A DNA stretch of 64,000 bases, taken from contig JASLNT010000003.1 of the NCBI GenBank assembly GCA_030745875.1, forward strand, positions 50,972 to 114,971, in the 5' to 3' direction. The DNA comes from Phycisphaerae bacterium. GTDB lineage: Bacteria > Planctomycetota > Phycisphaerae > SM23-33. The notes below the pieces were generated by a model, which saw nothing but the letters and a program-made list of their open reading frames with translations, did no database searches and was not told where the DNA came from. Each line of letters opens with the position of its first letter. Positions within the stretch are counted from its first letter, which is position 1. This document shows positions 14,383 to 22,442 of this stretch, piece after piece. The translations under genes and the position numbers were made by a program.

Positions 14383-15840
14383 ATGAAAAACGTCAACGCC
14401 ATCGCGAGATGCCTCAGGATCGTCGCTCTTGTTATCGCAGCGGGCGGGGCGCGGACGCCTCTGCACGCCCAGACCAAGGCGGCGCCGAATCCCAAAGACA
14501 CCGGTTATCGCGGGATATGGTATATGAACCAGCCGTCCGACGATGAGTATAAGTACAAATACTCCGGCGGGCTGGGGACCTACTGCGCCAAACACAAACC
14601 GTTCGCCGTCTACTGCCCCAAAGCAAACAAAACGTTCTTCTGCTACGGCGGGACCGCAAAAGACTCCAATCGCAAGCTGGTCCACATGGTCTCCTACTTC
14701 GATCACAAAACAAAAACCGTCCCCCGCCCGACGATCCTGCTGGACAAAAAGACCGACGACGCGCACGACAACCCGGTTATCTCGGTGGATGACAAGGGGT
14801 TCGTGTGGATCTTCTCGACATCGCACGGGACGTCCCGCCCGTCGTATATTCACCGAAGCGTGCGGCCTTACGATATCGAGAAGTTCGAGCTCATAAACGC
14901 CACTCGCGCCGCGGGCGACAAGCGCAAGCCCATCACGAATTTCTCCTACATGCAGGCGTGGCGCGTCGGCGGGAAGGGTTTTCTCTGTTTCTTTACGAAG
15001 TATAACTGGCCGGCGCCACGGACGATCTGCTACATGACCAGCGCTGACGGGGTGAAGTGGAGCAAGTGGCGGAGGTTGGCGGCGATCGACAAGGGGCACT
15101 ACCAGATCAGCGCCGTCGGGCGGAAGATCGCCGGATCAGCTTTCAATTACCACCCGCAGCCAAAGGGGCTCAACTGGCGAACGAATCTGTACTACATCGA
15201 AACCGCCGACTTCGGGAAGACCTGGCGCAACGCCGCCGGCGCGAAAATAACTCCGCCCCTTACGAAGCCCGACAACGCGGCGCTCGTGTGCGACTACAAA
15301 TCCAAAGGCCTGAACGTCTACCTGAAAGACATCGCCTACGACGCCTCCGACCGCCCGATCATCCTCTACCTGACCTCCGGCGGATACCAGGCCGGACCGC
15401 GAAACAACCCCAGGACCTGGACAATCGCCCGCTGGACGGGCCGGCGGTGGAACATACGGGCGATCACCACGTCAGACAACAACTACGACATGGGCTCGCT
15501 CTATGTCGAAGGGCCAGGGGCGCTGCGGCTGATCGGTCCGACGAAAACCGGACCGCAACCGTTCAATCCGGGCGGAGAGGTCGCGATGTGGACCAGCGAC
15601 GATTCGGGCGACACGTGGAAGCTCGCCCGACAGCTAACGGCCCGCAGCGAGCGAAACCACACCTACGTGCGGCGCCCGGTCAACGCACACAAGGATTTCT
15701 ACGCATTATGGGCCGACGGGCACGGAAGAAAACCGTCCGAATCGGATCTCTACTTCTGCAACAGGAAAGGCGACGTGTATCGCCTGCCCCGAAAGATGAC
15801 CGGCAAGTTCGCCAAACCGCAACGCGTGACGGGCAATTGA
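14383..15840 (+). CDS. Secreted BNR-4 repeat beta-propeller protein
   Basis: This 485-residue protein starts with a signal peptide (to about LHAQ). The body has the look of a BNR-4 (sialidase-like six-bladed propeller) protein: GYRGIWYMNQ near the N-terminus, DDAHDNPVISVDDKG, an IFSTSHGT stretch, and SYMQAWRVGGKGF. Aspartate-box-like turns such as SADGVKWSKWR and TSDDSGDTWKLAR follow. Family members are secreted and often associated with polysaccharide use, either as lyases, glycosidases or binding proteins; the activity cannot be told from sequence alone. It has a strong promoter and no operon partner. Start 14383 follows GGAG by 9 nt. Confidence 0.82.
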   Translation: MKNVNAIARCLRIVALVIAAGGARTPLHAQTKAAPNPKDTGYRGIWYMNQPSDDEYKYKYSGGLGTYCAKHKPFAVYCPKANKTFFCYGGTAKDSNRKLVHMVSYFDHKTKTVPRPTILLDKKTDDAHDNPVISVDDKGFVWIFSTSHGTSRPSYIHRSVRPYDIEKFELINATRAAGDKRKPITNFSYMQAWRVGGKGFLCFFTKYNWPAPRTICYMTSADGVKWSKWRRLAAIDKGHYQISAVGRKIAGSAFNYHPQPKGLNWRTNLYYIETADFGKTWRNAAGAKITPPLTKPDNAALVCDYKSKGLNVYLKDIAYDASDRPIILYLTSGGYQAGPRNNPRTWTIARWTGRRWNIRAITTSDNNYDMGSLYVEGPGALRLIGPTKTGPQPFNPGGEVAMWTSDDSGDTWKLARQLTARSERNHTYVRRPVNAHKDFYALWADGHGRKPSESDLYFCNRKGDVYRLPRKMTGKFAKPQRVTGN

Positions 15841-15855
15841 CCGGAGATTCGGCTC

Positions 15856-16560
15856 CTACAGCAGGTAATCCTCCATTTCCGCCGGCGGCGGAGCGTATGT
15901 CGCCTCGGGTTCGGGCGATTCCGGGGCGGTTTCGGCCGGGGGCGGCTTGGCGGCGGGCGGTTCGGACGTCTCGGCGCGGATTTGGTTCAAATAGAACTCC
16001 AGTTCAGTGATCCCGTAGAGCAGGATGTCGCGGCGGCGGGCGGCTTTGGCGTGGGCGAGGCATCCCGACAGCGTCGCTACTATGAACGCGGCGATCCGCT
16101 CCGGATCGTCATCAAGCACCGACTCGCCGGCCGACAGCAACTCGGTCAGGAAGTTGCGCCATTTCTCGTAGATCGCGTCGATTCGCTGTGCGAAACCTTC
16201 GTCAAGTGCTGACATTTCAGCCGACAGATTGCCCAGCGGGCATCCCAACTCAATATCGCGATCGTCCATCGCCTCGGCCGCAGTTCGCATCGCCTGGGGG
16301 ATAACAGTCAGCGGATCGCCCCCGGCAGGCAGCGGAGCAATCCACCGCTCGTCGATGATCTCGCCGACTATCTCCTCGATCACCGCATAACCCAAATGGA
16401 TCTTGTCCCGGAAATGGTGATACAGCGCCCCTTTGGTCAAACCGGCCGCCGTGAGTATCTCGCCAAGCCCGGCGGCCTGGAATCCTTTCCGCCGAATCAC
16501 CTCAAACGCGACCTCCAACAACCGCCGCCGGGTTTCATTTCCCTTCTTCCGAGTTACCAT
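15856..16560 (-). CDS. TetR family transcriptional regulator
   Basis: The first 60 residues of this 234-residue protein form the TetR helix-turn-helix (RRRLLEVAFEVIRRKGF, then TAAGLTKGALYHHFRDK). The ligand-binding core follows (about 65-190). The last 40 residues are a Pro/Ala/Glu-rich tail (PPAAKPPPAE and onward) that is atypical for the family and probably disordered. The promoter overlaps a perfect inverted repeat, so autorepression is likely. No adjacent enzyme or efflux gene points to the ligand. The ATG lies 9 nt after the -10 box with no Shine-Dalgarno sequence, suggesting translation from a very short leader. Confidence 0.9.
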   Translation of the reverse strand: MVTRKKGNETRRRLLEVAFEVIRRKGFQAAGLGEILTAAGLTKGALYHHFRDKIHLGYAVIEEIVGEIIDERWIAPLPAGGDPLTVIPQAMRTAAEAMDDRDIELGCPLGNLSAEMSALDEGFAQRIDAIYEKWRNFLTELLSAGESVLDDDPERIAAFIVATLSGCLAHAKAARRRDILLYGITELEFYLNQIRAETSEPPAAKPPPAETAPESPEPEATYAPPPAEMEDYLL

Positions 16561-16568
16561 ACCAACCG

Positions 16569-16598
16569 GTTTGTATGTTTTACAAACACCATTGTCAA
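16569..16598 (-). promoter_or_regulatory. TetR promoter with overlapping palindromic operator
   Basis: Read on the minus strand, TTGACA (16598-16593), 17 bp, and TACAAA (16575-16570) form the promoter. The inverted repeat GTTTGTA-N5-TACAAAC at 16569-16587 covers the -10 box and much of the spacer. It is the obvious candidate operator for autorepression by the TetR protein. Confidence 0.7.
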
Positions 16599-16817
16599 CC
16601 CAATTTCACTTAGTAGACGAAGAATTCCACAAATGTCCCCCCGCCCCACCGTCCTCCGATACTTCACAGCACCGTGACCTGTGACATATCACACCACCGA
16701 AAACTCCACAAAACCACCGCCTGACCGATCGTCACAACCCCGCCGGAACCAAAGCATTACGATCCGACCGACACACGCGCTGCACGCCCGAACGGTCTTA
16801 CGATCCACAGCAATACC

Positions 16818-16835
16818 TGTGAACCATTTGTGACC
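16818..16835 (+). repeat. Phased TGTGAACC / TGTGACC direct repeat
   Basis: TGTGAACC at 16818 and TGTGACC at 16829 start 11 bp apart, one helical turn. The same arrangement, with almost the same spacer, occurs at 60560-60578. It lies just past the 3' end of pyrE. Its function is unknown; it may be a protein-binding site. Confidence 0.4.
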
Positions 16836-16837
16836 AT

Positions 16838-17353
16838 CTATATCCCCATGTCATCTTTGGTCAGGAGCGCTGCGAAGTTGAAGCCCTCGCTCTCCACGTT
16901 CTCTCTGGCGCCCTGGAGGCGATCCACTGCGAACACCATCTTGATAACCGTCGCGCCGGCTTCGGTAAGCGTTTTCGCTGCTCCCAGGGCGGCGCCGGCG
17001 GTCGTTCCGATATCTTCAACCAGCAGCACGCGTTTGCCTTCGACTGACGGGCCTTCGATGAGTTTGCTGGTCCCGTAGTCCTTTTCAGCCTTTCGGACGA
17101 TTACAAAGGGCTTTCCGCACGCCATAGCGGTGGCGGCAGCCAGACCGACAGCGCCCAGTTCCGGGCCTGCGATCAGGTCGGCGTCGGCGGCGTGTTCGGC
17201 GAATCGCTTGCCGAACTCAGCCAATATCACCGGATCGGCGGAGAACAGGTACTTGTCGATATAGTACTTGCTGTGCTTGCCCGATCTGAGTATGAAATCG
17301 CCTTCGAGAAATGCGGCTTCCTTGACGCGGGCGGCGAGTTCTGCTTTGTCCAT
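16838..17353 (-). CDS. pyrE: Orotate phosphoribosyltransferase
   Basis: This 171-residue enzyme adds phosphoribose from PRPP to orotate to make OMP in de novo pyrimidine synthesis in the cytoplasm. It has the N-terminal FxLRSGKHSKYYID segment typical of PyrE, an AGPELGAVGLAAA phosphate loop, and the PRPP motif VLLVEDIGTTAGA. The length is slightly short for the family. Start 17353 has AAGGA 8 nt upstream. It is the last gene of an asd-truA-pyrE run with 11 bp or less between genes, so cotranscription is expected. Confidence 0.93.
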   Translation of the reverse strand: MDKAELAARVKEAAFLEGDFILRSGKHSKYYIDKYLFSADPVILAEFGKRFAEHAADADLIAGPELGAVGLAAATAMACGKPFVIVRKAEKDYGTSKLIEGPSVEGKRVLLVEDIGTTAGAALGAAKTLTEAGATVIKMVFAVDRLQGARENVESEGFNFAALLTKDDMGI

Positions 17354-17364
17354 CGTTGTATTCC

Positions 17365-18171
17365 TTATCCTTGTGTCGGGTTTGAGGTCGGTTCGATCTC
17401 GAGATCTTCGGGGCGATAGTGCACGCAAACAAGCGTGAGTCCGTCGGGCAGGACGCACGGTCCGGCGTTGCGTCGATCTCGGGTTTCCAGGATCTTGTCG
17501 ATCCGCCGGGCGTCCCATCGCCCTCGCCCTATTTCCATGAGCGTTCCGACGATATTTCGGACCATATTGTACAGGAATCCGTCGCCGCGAACACTGATCA
17601 GGATTTCAGGACCCACTCGGGCGACTTCGCACCGGAATATCGTTCGCACGGTATTGTCCCGCTGGTCCGCCGAAGTCGCCAGGCCGACGAAATCGTGCGT
17701 ACCGATCAGCCTGCGAGCGGCGGCCTGCATTCGTTCAACATCCAAACCGCGCCAGTAATGCAGCACCTGACCGGCCAGCTCCACCGGCCGGAGCCCTGCT
17801 GTGTAAATGCGATAGCGGTACGTCTTCCCGCTCGCCGATCGCGATGCGTGGAACTTTTCCGGCGCCTCGCAGGCCGACCGGATCGCAATATCCGCCGGCA
17901 GGCGCGAATTGATCGCTCTCCGCATCCCATTAAGCGGGATGCTCCAGTTCGGCGAGTAGAAGTTGGCGACTTGTCCGCTCGCGTGAACGCCCGCGTCAGT
18001 CCGCCCGGCCCCGTGCAGAGCAAGCGGATGCCTGAGGACGTGGGCGGCAGCCTTCTCGATCCGCTCCTGGACAGTGTCGATACCGTCAGCCTGCCGCTGC
18101 CAGCCGTGATAAGCCGCACCGTTATAAGCAATCACCATCTTGATATTACGATTGGGCTTCTTCTCACTCAT
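17365..18171 (-). CDS. truA: tRNA pseudouridine38-40 synthase TruA
   Basis: A 268-residue pseudouridine synthase that isomerises uridines 38-40 in the anticodon stem-loop of tRNAs. Diagnostic features are the N-terminal YNGAAYHGWQRQ, the catalytic aspartate in GRTDAGVHA, and RGDGFLYNMVRNIVG near residue 195. The length matches the family. It begins 4 nt after the asd stop codon and ends 11 nt before pyrE. Confidence 0.96.
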   Translation of the reverse strand: MSEKKPNRNIKMVIAYNGAAYHGWQRQADGIDTVQERIEKAAAHVLRHPLALHGAGRTDAGVHASGQVANFYSPNWSIPLNGMRRAINSRLPADIAIRSACEAPEKFHASRSASGKTYRYRIYTAGLRPVELAGQVLHYWRGLDVERMQAAARRLIGTHDFVGLATSADQRDNTVRTIFRCEVARVGPEILISVRGDGFLYNMVRNIVGTLMEIGRGRWDARRIDKILETRDRRNAGPCVLPDGLTLVCVHYRPEDLEIEPTSNPTQG

Positions 18172-18175
18172 TGAG

Positions 18176-19174
18176 TTACAGCAGTTCGGCTATTTGCACG
18201 GCGTTCAGTGCGGCGCCCTTTCGTATCTGGTCTCCGCTGACGAACAGTTCCACACCGCATCCGTCGGGCTGGGAAATATCGCTGCGGATTCGCCCGACGA
18301 GGATATCGTCTTTGTCGCTGGCGTCCAGAGGCATCGGGAAATAGCTGTTTTCGCGATCGTCGACAATCTTTATCCCCGGGGCGCTTGCAAGTATTTCGCG
18401 GACCTGGTCTTCGGTGATCGGATTGGTGAACTGCAGGTTAATCGACTCGCTGTGGGCTCGCATAACCGGTACGCGGACGCAGGTGGCGGCGACCATGATA
18501 TCGGGGGCGGCGAAGATTTTGCGGGTCTCGAGGACCATCTTCATCTCTTCTTCGTTGTACCCGTTGTCACCGACGGCGGAATTGTGGTTGAAAACGTTGA
18601 AAGCAGCCGGATGCGGAAGCGCCACCGGCGTGAAGTCTTCACCGTTCAGGAACGCCTTTGCGCCCGCTTCAAGTTCAGCCATTGCAGCCGCTCCGGCGCC
18701 GCTGGCGGCTTGGTAAGTGCTGACAACGATGCGCTTTATCGGATTGACCTTATGCAGCGGCCAGACCGGAACGTTCATGATGATCGTCGAACAGTTCGGG
18801 TTAGCGATAATCCCGTTGTGGTTGGCGATTTCCTGGGGATTCACTTCCGGGACAACCAGCGGGGTGTCCGGGTCCATACGGAAAGCCGACGTGTTGTCGA
18901 CCATGACGGCTCCGGCGTCGACGATCGTCTGTGCGTATTGCTTGGAGAATTTCCCGCCCGCAGACGCCAGGACCAGATCAACACCTTCAAAACTCTCGTC
19001 GCAGAGTTCTTCGACGATGAGTTCTTCACCGCGGAACTTCAGGGCTTTGCCCTTGGACCTTGAGCTGGCCAGCAGTTTGAGGCTGTCCATCTGGAAATCG
19101 CGTTGTTCAAGTATTCTGAGGAACTCGGTTCCGACCGCGCCGGTGGCGCCCATTATTGCTACATGCCTGGACAT
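18176..19174 (-). CDS. asd: Aspartate-semialdehyde dehydrogenase
   Basis: The 332-residue enzyme reduces aspartyl phosphate to aspartate semialdehyde with NADPH, at the branch to lysine/diaminopimelate, threonine and methionine. It has the N-terminal MGATGAVGTEFLRIL nucleotide-binding loop, the catalytic cysteine in NPNCSTI (Cys128) and a histidine-containing LVSG-type segment near the C-terminus (GVELFVSGDQIRKGAA). There are two adjacent ATGs; 19174 has the better distance to GGTG, and 19177 is the alternative. It is the first gene of the asd-truA-pyrE run. Confidence 0.95.
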   Translation of the reverse strand: MSRHVAIMGATGAVGTEFLRILEQRDFQMDSLKLLASSRSKGKALKFRGEELIVEELCDESFEGVDLVLASAGGKFSKQYAQTIVDAGAVMVDNTSAFRMDPDTPLVVPEVNPQEIANHNGIIANPNCSTIIMNVPVWPLHKVNPIKRIVVSTYQAASGAGAAAMAELEAGAKAFLNGEDFTPVALPHPAAFNVFNHNSAVGDNGYNEEEMKMVLETRKIFAAPDIMVAATCVRVPVMRAHSESINLQFTNPITEDQVREILASAPGIKIVDDRENSYFPMPLDASDKDDILVGRIRSDISQPDGCGVELFVSGDQIRKGAALNAVQIAELL

Positions 19175-19208
19175 CATCTTCACCACAATTAGAGTTTTCG
19201 CGTAGTGC

Positions 19209-19229
19209 GCCGGACGCCAACCGTCCGGC
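19209..19229. promoter_or_regulatory. Hairpin upstream of asd
   Basis: A perfect 7-bp stem, GCCGGAC/GTCCGGC, with a 7-nt loop lies 34 nt upstream of the asd start. No U-tract follows on either strand, so it is more likely a leader structure or binding site than a terminator. Confidence 0.3.
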
Positions 19230-19383
19230 AAGCGGAGCATTGTACCATGAACCACGCGTACAGCAAGTCGATTTACGATCTCTCGGGAGCCTCAGGCGCC
19301 CCGAGAGGCGGGAACTGCCCGGACGAACCGCAATTACGCGCTGGTCGATCGGCGTAAAATGGGAAGATAGAACTCAAGATAAG

Positions 19384-19412
19384 TTGAACGTTTGAAATTC
19401 GATGCATATTAT
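19384..19412 (+). promoter_or_regulatory. Sigma70-type promoter of the response-regulator phosphatase gene
   Basis: TTGAAC at 19384-19389, a 17-bp spacer and TATTAT at 19407-19412 precede the start codon at 19471; GGGAAG serves as ribosome-binding site. Confidence 0.55.
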
Positions 19413-19470
19413 TGATTAGACAAACTTCCGCCGGTGGGCTCACAAAACCGATGGTCGGGAAGCACAACTT

Positions 19471-21300
19471 ATGACGGAAGCAGCTGACATTTCACCGCAA
19501 GAAAGCTCGCGAATACTCGTGGTTGACGACGAGGAGGCGATCCGGAAGCTCCTGGTTGGCCTGCTTGCCGACAGGCACGGATACGACGTTACCGAGGCGT
19601 GCGACGGCCTGGAGGCGTATCAACTGCTTTCAGAGGAAGATTTTGACGTCGTATTGACCGACCTGTCCATGCCCAGGATGGGCGGTTTGGAGTTGATGCA
19701 ATGGGCCCAGATCCACCGCCCCGGAGCCGCCTGGATAGTGCTCAGCGGACACGCCACCGTAGACAGCGCCATCGAGGCCGTTCGTCTCGGAGCCTTCGAC
19801 TTCATCCGCAAACCGCTGGAATTGCTCGACAATCTCACTGTAACGGTTCGAAACGCCCTCAGGCAACAGGCTCTCGCCGCCGAACGCGTCAGCCTGATCG
19901 ACTCCCTGGCCCAGAGCAACGAACAGCTCACCGAACAGGTGGAGCATCTAAACAAAGCTTGCGATCTTCTGACCGCCCAGGGCGAAACGATCCGCCAGGA
20001 TCTCTACCGTGCGGAACTCATCCAACGGGCTCTGCTGCCCTGCCGCCCGCCGAAGATGAGAGGTTTTGCAAGCAATTCGGTCTACAGACCCTGCCGCAAC
20101 GTAGCCGGCGACCTGTACGAAGTGGTCGCAGCCGACGACAAGCACATGGTCATGTACATAGCCGACGCCGCCGGACACGGAGTTTCCGCAGCGATGCTCG
20201 CTGTGCTGTTCAAGCATCGAATAGCCGCTCTCGACAAGAAGCGGCGCCCGCGCCGCCCGTCGGACGTGCTCAACAGCCTGAATCAGGCGCTCCTGGCCGA
20301 GTGCGGGGCTCCGGGCCTGTTTATCACAGCGGTCTACTGCCTGTTGAACCTTGAGACCGGCCTGCTGGAAATAGCGTCGGCGGGGCATCCTCCCGTACTG
20401 CTCTGCAGCGCCGACGGGGCTCGCCAGCGACTGTATCATACGGGTCCGGCATTGGGGTTTTCGCCTGAAGCAAAGTTCGCACAGAAGGAATTCCAACTCT
20501 CTGAGGGCGATCGGCTGCTGATGTACACCGATGGCGTGTTCGACGCGGGCGACGGCGCCAGGCCCATCGACTGCGACGAACTCGAAGAAATGCTGTCGCA
20601 GCGGGATATGCCCGGTGACGAGTTGTTGAGCGGTATGCTGGATTTGGCGGCCGAAAGGCGCATGCGACAGCAGCAGGACGACATTACGATCGTACTCCTG
20701 ACCGCGGGCGACGCCGAGTCAACGCTCGACAACGGTCTGCCTGAACACGACTCGCCGTCCAGCGCTCCGTCAACACCATCGGGCCCGCAAGTACTTTGGG
20801 GCGTCGATGAGGATAGTCTTTACGTGACTATCGAGGGGCAGGCCAACTGGACGCACTGCGCCGCCTTCCACGATCTGTGCACAACCAAACTCGCCGAAGG
20901 CCTGAATCTGGTGCTGGATATCTCGCTGTGCACGCAATTGGACAGTACGTTCCTGGGCACAATCCACGAAGTGGTCGCCGCCGCCGGGAAGTCATCGCTG
21001 CAAGCCGACATCCAAAGCCCCCTGCCGGATATACGCGGACAGTTCGAGGAACTCGGGATGCAACTGGTCCTCGACAGAATCACTTCGAAAATCCGTCCGC
21101 TTCCGGGCGTAATGTCGCCTCTTGGCGTGTCGGTCACCGGCGGGCTGACGGACGCCCAGCGAATGCTCGACGCACACAAGGCATTGGCGTCGCTTGGCGA
21201 TCACAACCGCGATGAGTTCCTCCGATTGATCCAGGCGCTCCAGAGCGAAGTTTCACAGATGGAGTCCGACGGCGACGCCGAACCGGAGCCTGCAGCGTGA
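19471..21300 (+). CDS. Response regulator with SpoIIE/PP2C phosphatase and STAS-like domain
   Basis: This 609-residue cytoplasmic regulator has three parts. A receiver domain (about 14-130) carries the phospho-acceptor Asp64 in LTDLSMP, with acidic DD near residues 19-20 and the conserved Lys in FIRKPLE. A coiled linker leads to a SpoIIE-type PP2C phosphatase (about 190-412) with metal-binding GDLYEVV and DAAGHGVSAAM. After a Pro/Ser-rich linker a STAS-like segment (about 435-545) contains LDSTFLG, where a phosphorylatable Ser/Thr is normally found. Related RsbU-type proteins dephosphorylate anti-sigma-factor antagonists. Having the phosphatase and a STAS-like domain in one chain suggests partner switching in cis. 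No cognate kinase or sigma factor is nearby. Confidence 0.85.
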   Translation: MTEAADISPQESSRILVVDDEEAIRKLLVGLLADRHGYDVTEACDGLEAYQLLSEEDFDVVLTDLSMPRMGGLELMQWAQIHRPGAAWIVLSGHATVDSAIEAVRLGAFDFIRKPLELLDNLTVTVRNALRQQALAAERVSLIDSLAQSNEQLTEQVEHLNKACDLLTAQGETIRQDLYRAELIQRALLPCRPPKMRGFASNSVYRPCRNVAGDLYEVVAADDKHMVMYIADAAGHGVSAAMLAVLFKHRIAALDKKRRPRRPSDVLNSLNQALLAECGAPGLFITAVYCLLNLETGLLEIASAGHPPVLLCSADGARQRLYHTGPALGFSPEAKFAQKEFQLSEGDRLLMYTDGVFDAGDGARPIDCDELEEMLSQRDMPGDELLSGMLDLAAERRMRQQQDDITIVLLTAGDAESTLDNGLPEHDSPSSAPSTPSGPQVLWGVDEDSLYVTIEGQANWTHCAAFHDLCTTKLAEGLNLVLDISLCTQLDSTFLGTIHEVVAAAGKSSLQADIQSPLPDIRGQFEELGMQLVLDRITSKIRPLPGVMSPLGVSVTGGLTDAQRMLDAHKALASLGDHNRDEFLRLIQALQSEVSQMESDGDAEPEPAA

Positions 21301-21310
21301 GATATCGAGC

Positions 21311-22048
21311 CTAACCGTCGAATTCGTCGCCCCGGAAAGTGTGCCCCAGATAGCTCTTGCGGACGACTTCATCGTTAATCAGATCGCGCGGAGCGCCTTC
21401 CCTGAGTATCTTCCCGCTATCCATGATGTACGATCGATCAGTCACGGTCAGCGTTTCGCGGACATTGTGATCGGTCAGCAATATGCTGATGCCGCGGTCC
21501 TTCAATCCGCGAATCTCGTGCTGCAGTTCTTCTACGGCGATCGGGTCGACGCCGGAGAACGGTTCATCCAGCAGGATCATTGTCGGATTGGTGACCAGCG
21601 CACGGGCGATTTCAAGCTTGCGACGCTCACCGCCCGACAGCGTTCGGGCCAGTTGGTTGGAAAGATGCGTCAGATGAAACTGCTCCAGCAGGTGAGCGCA
21701 CCGCTCTTTACGCGCAGACCGGGCGAGTTTCATCGTCTCAAGAATGGCCATAATGTTGTCGCGCACCGTAAGCCGCCGGAAAATGCTGGGCTCCTGCGAG
21801 AGGTAACCCATTCCGCTGCGGGCCCGTTTATACATGGGCATCTTGCTGACATCCACACCGTCAAAAACCACCATACCGTTGTCGGGCACTATCATCCCGA
21901 TAGTCATGCGGAAACTGGTGGTCTTACCGGCTCCGTTCCGCCCCAGAAGACCCACGATTTCGCCCTGATTAACTGTGAACGAAACGCTATTCACGACCGC
22001 CCGCCCACTGTAGGTCTTGACAAGATTCTTCGCTTCAAGAAGGATCAT
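21311..22048 (-). CDS. lptB: LPS export ABC transporter ATP-binding protein LptB
   Basis: A complete 245-residue ABC ATPase: Walker A GRNGAGKTT, Q-loop YLSQEPS, signature LSGGERRKLEIARAL, Walker B MILLDEPFSGVDP, H-loop TDHN. The sequence around FSGVDPIAVEELQ and the length are those of LptB, the cytoplasmic ATPase that powers extraction of lipopolysaccharide by LptFG. Its partners are not in the window. It lies downstream of lepB in the same direction after a 394-bp spacer, so it probably has its own promoter. Its presence supports an LPS-bearing outer membrane. Confidence 0.92.
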   Translation of the reverse strand: MILLEAKNLVKTYSGRAVVNSVSFTVNQGEIVGLLGRNGAGKTTSFRMTIGMIVPDNGMVVFDGVDVSKMPMYKRARSGMGYLSQEPSIFRRLTVRDNIMAILETMKLARSARKERCAHLLEQFHLTHLSNQLARTLSGGERRKLEIARALVTNPTMILLDEPFSGVDPIAVEELQHEIRGLKDRGISILLTDHNVRETLTVTDRSYIMDSGKILREGAPRDLINDEVVRKSYLGHTFRGDEFDG

Positions 22049-22442
22049 TAGGGTAATTCCTGTTTTCTGGATTCAGCCGTCGCTCTAATTGTGGATAACC
22101 TGTGTAGTAACTAGCAATGTCCAATGATTCAGACCTTACAACAGGCCCGCTGCAACCGAACAGTCGCACAGCTAACTTGGAGACGGCGGGGCAACGGTCG
22201 ACGAGCCCGACAAATCCTTATTATATCTATTGCGTTAGCTATACTTTACCGAAACGTCTTGACGATAAGCTGCGGGGCGTCGGTCAAAAGGCCCGTTTTT
22301 TGCACGATTCTCCGCCGCCCGGACCATCTCGGAATCACAGAAGCCTTCAAACACCGCCAATTGTGGATAACCACGCCAAAAATGAATCTTTTCGATCGTT
22401 TTTTCGCCTGTGTAACCACTTTTGGGCGTAATCGGCTGTCAA
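22049..22442. other. Spacer with two perfect DnaA boxes and an AT-rich core (possible origin-like site)
   Basis: No gene is supported in these 394 bp. TGTGGATAA, the complement of the consensus DnaA box TTATCCACA, occurs at 22090-22098 and again at 22362-22370 in the same orientation. Both are embedded in the longer shared word ATTGTGGATAACC. An AT-rich stretch lies between them (about 22212-22252, with TTATTATATCTATTG). A related CTGTGTAACCAC is at about 22408. This could be an origin, a DnaA-regulated promoter of lptB, or a titration site; dnaN is 7 kb away and dnaA is not in the window. Confidence 0.4.

Noticed and set aside
22117..22431. A 104-codon plus-strand frame in the lepB-lptB spacer
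   Set aside because: No ribosome-binding site, no domain, irregular composition, and it spans one DnaA box and the AT-rich core.
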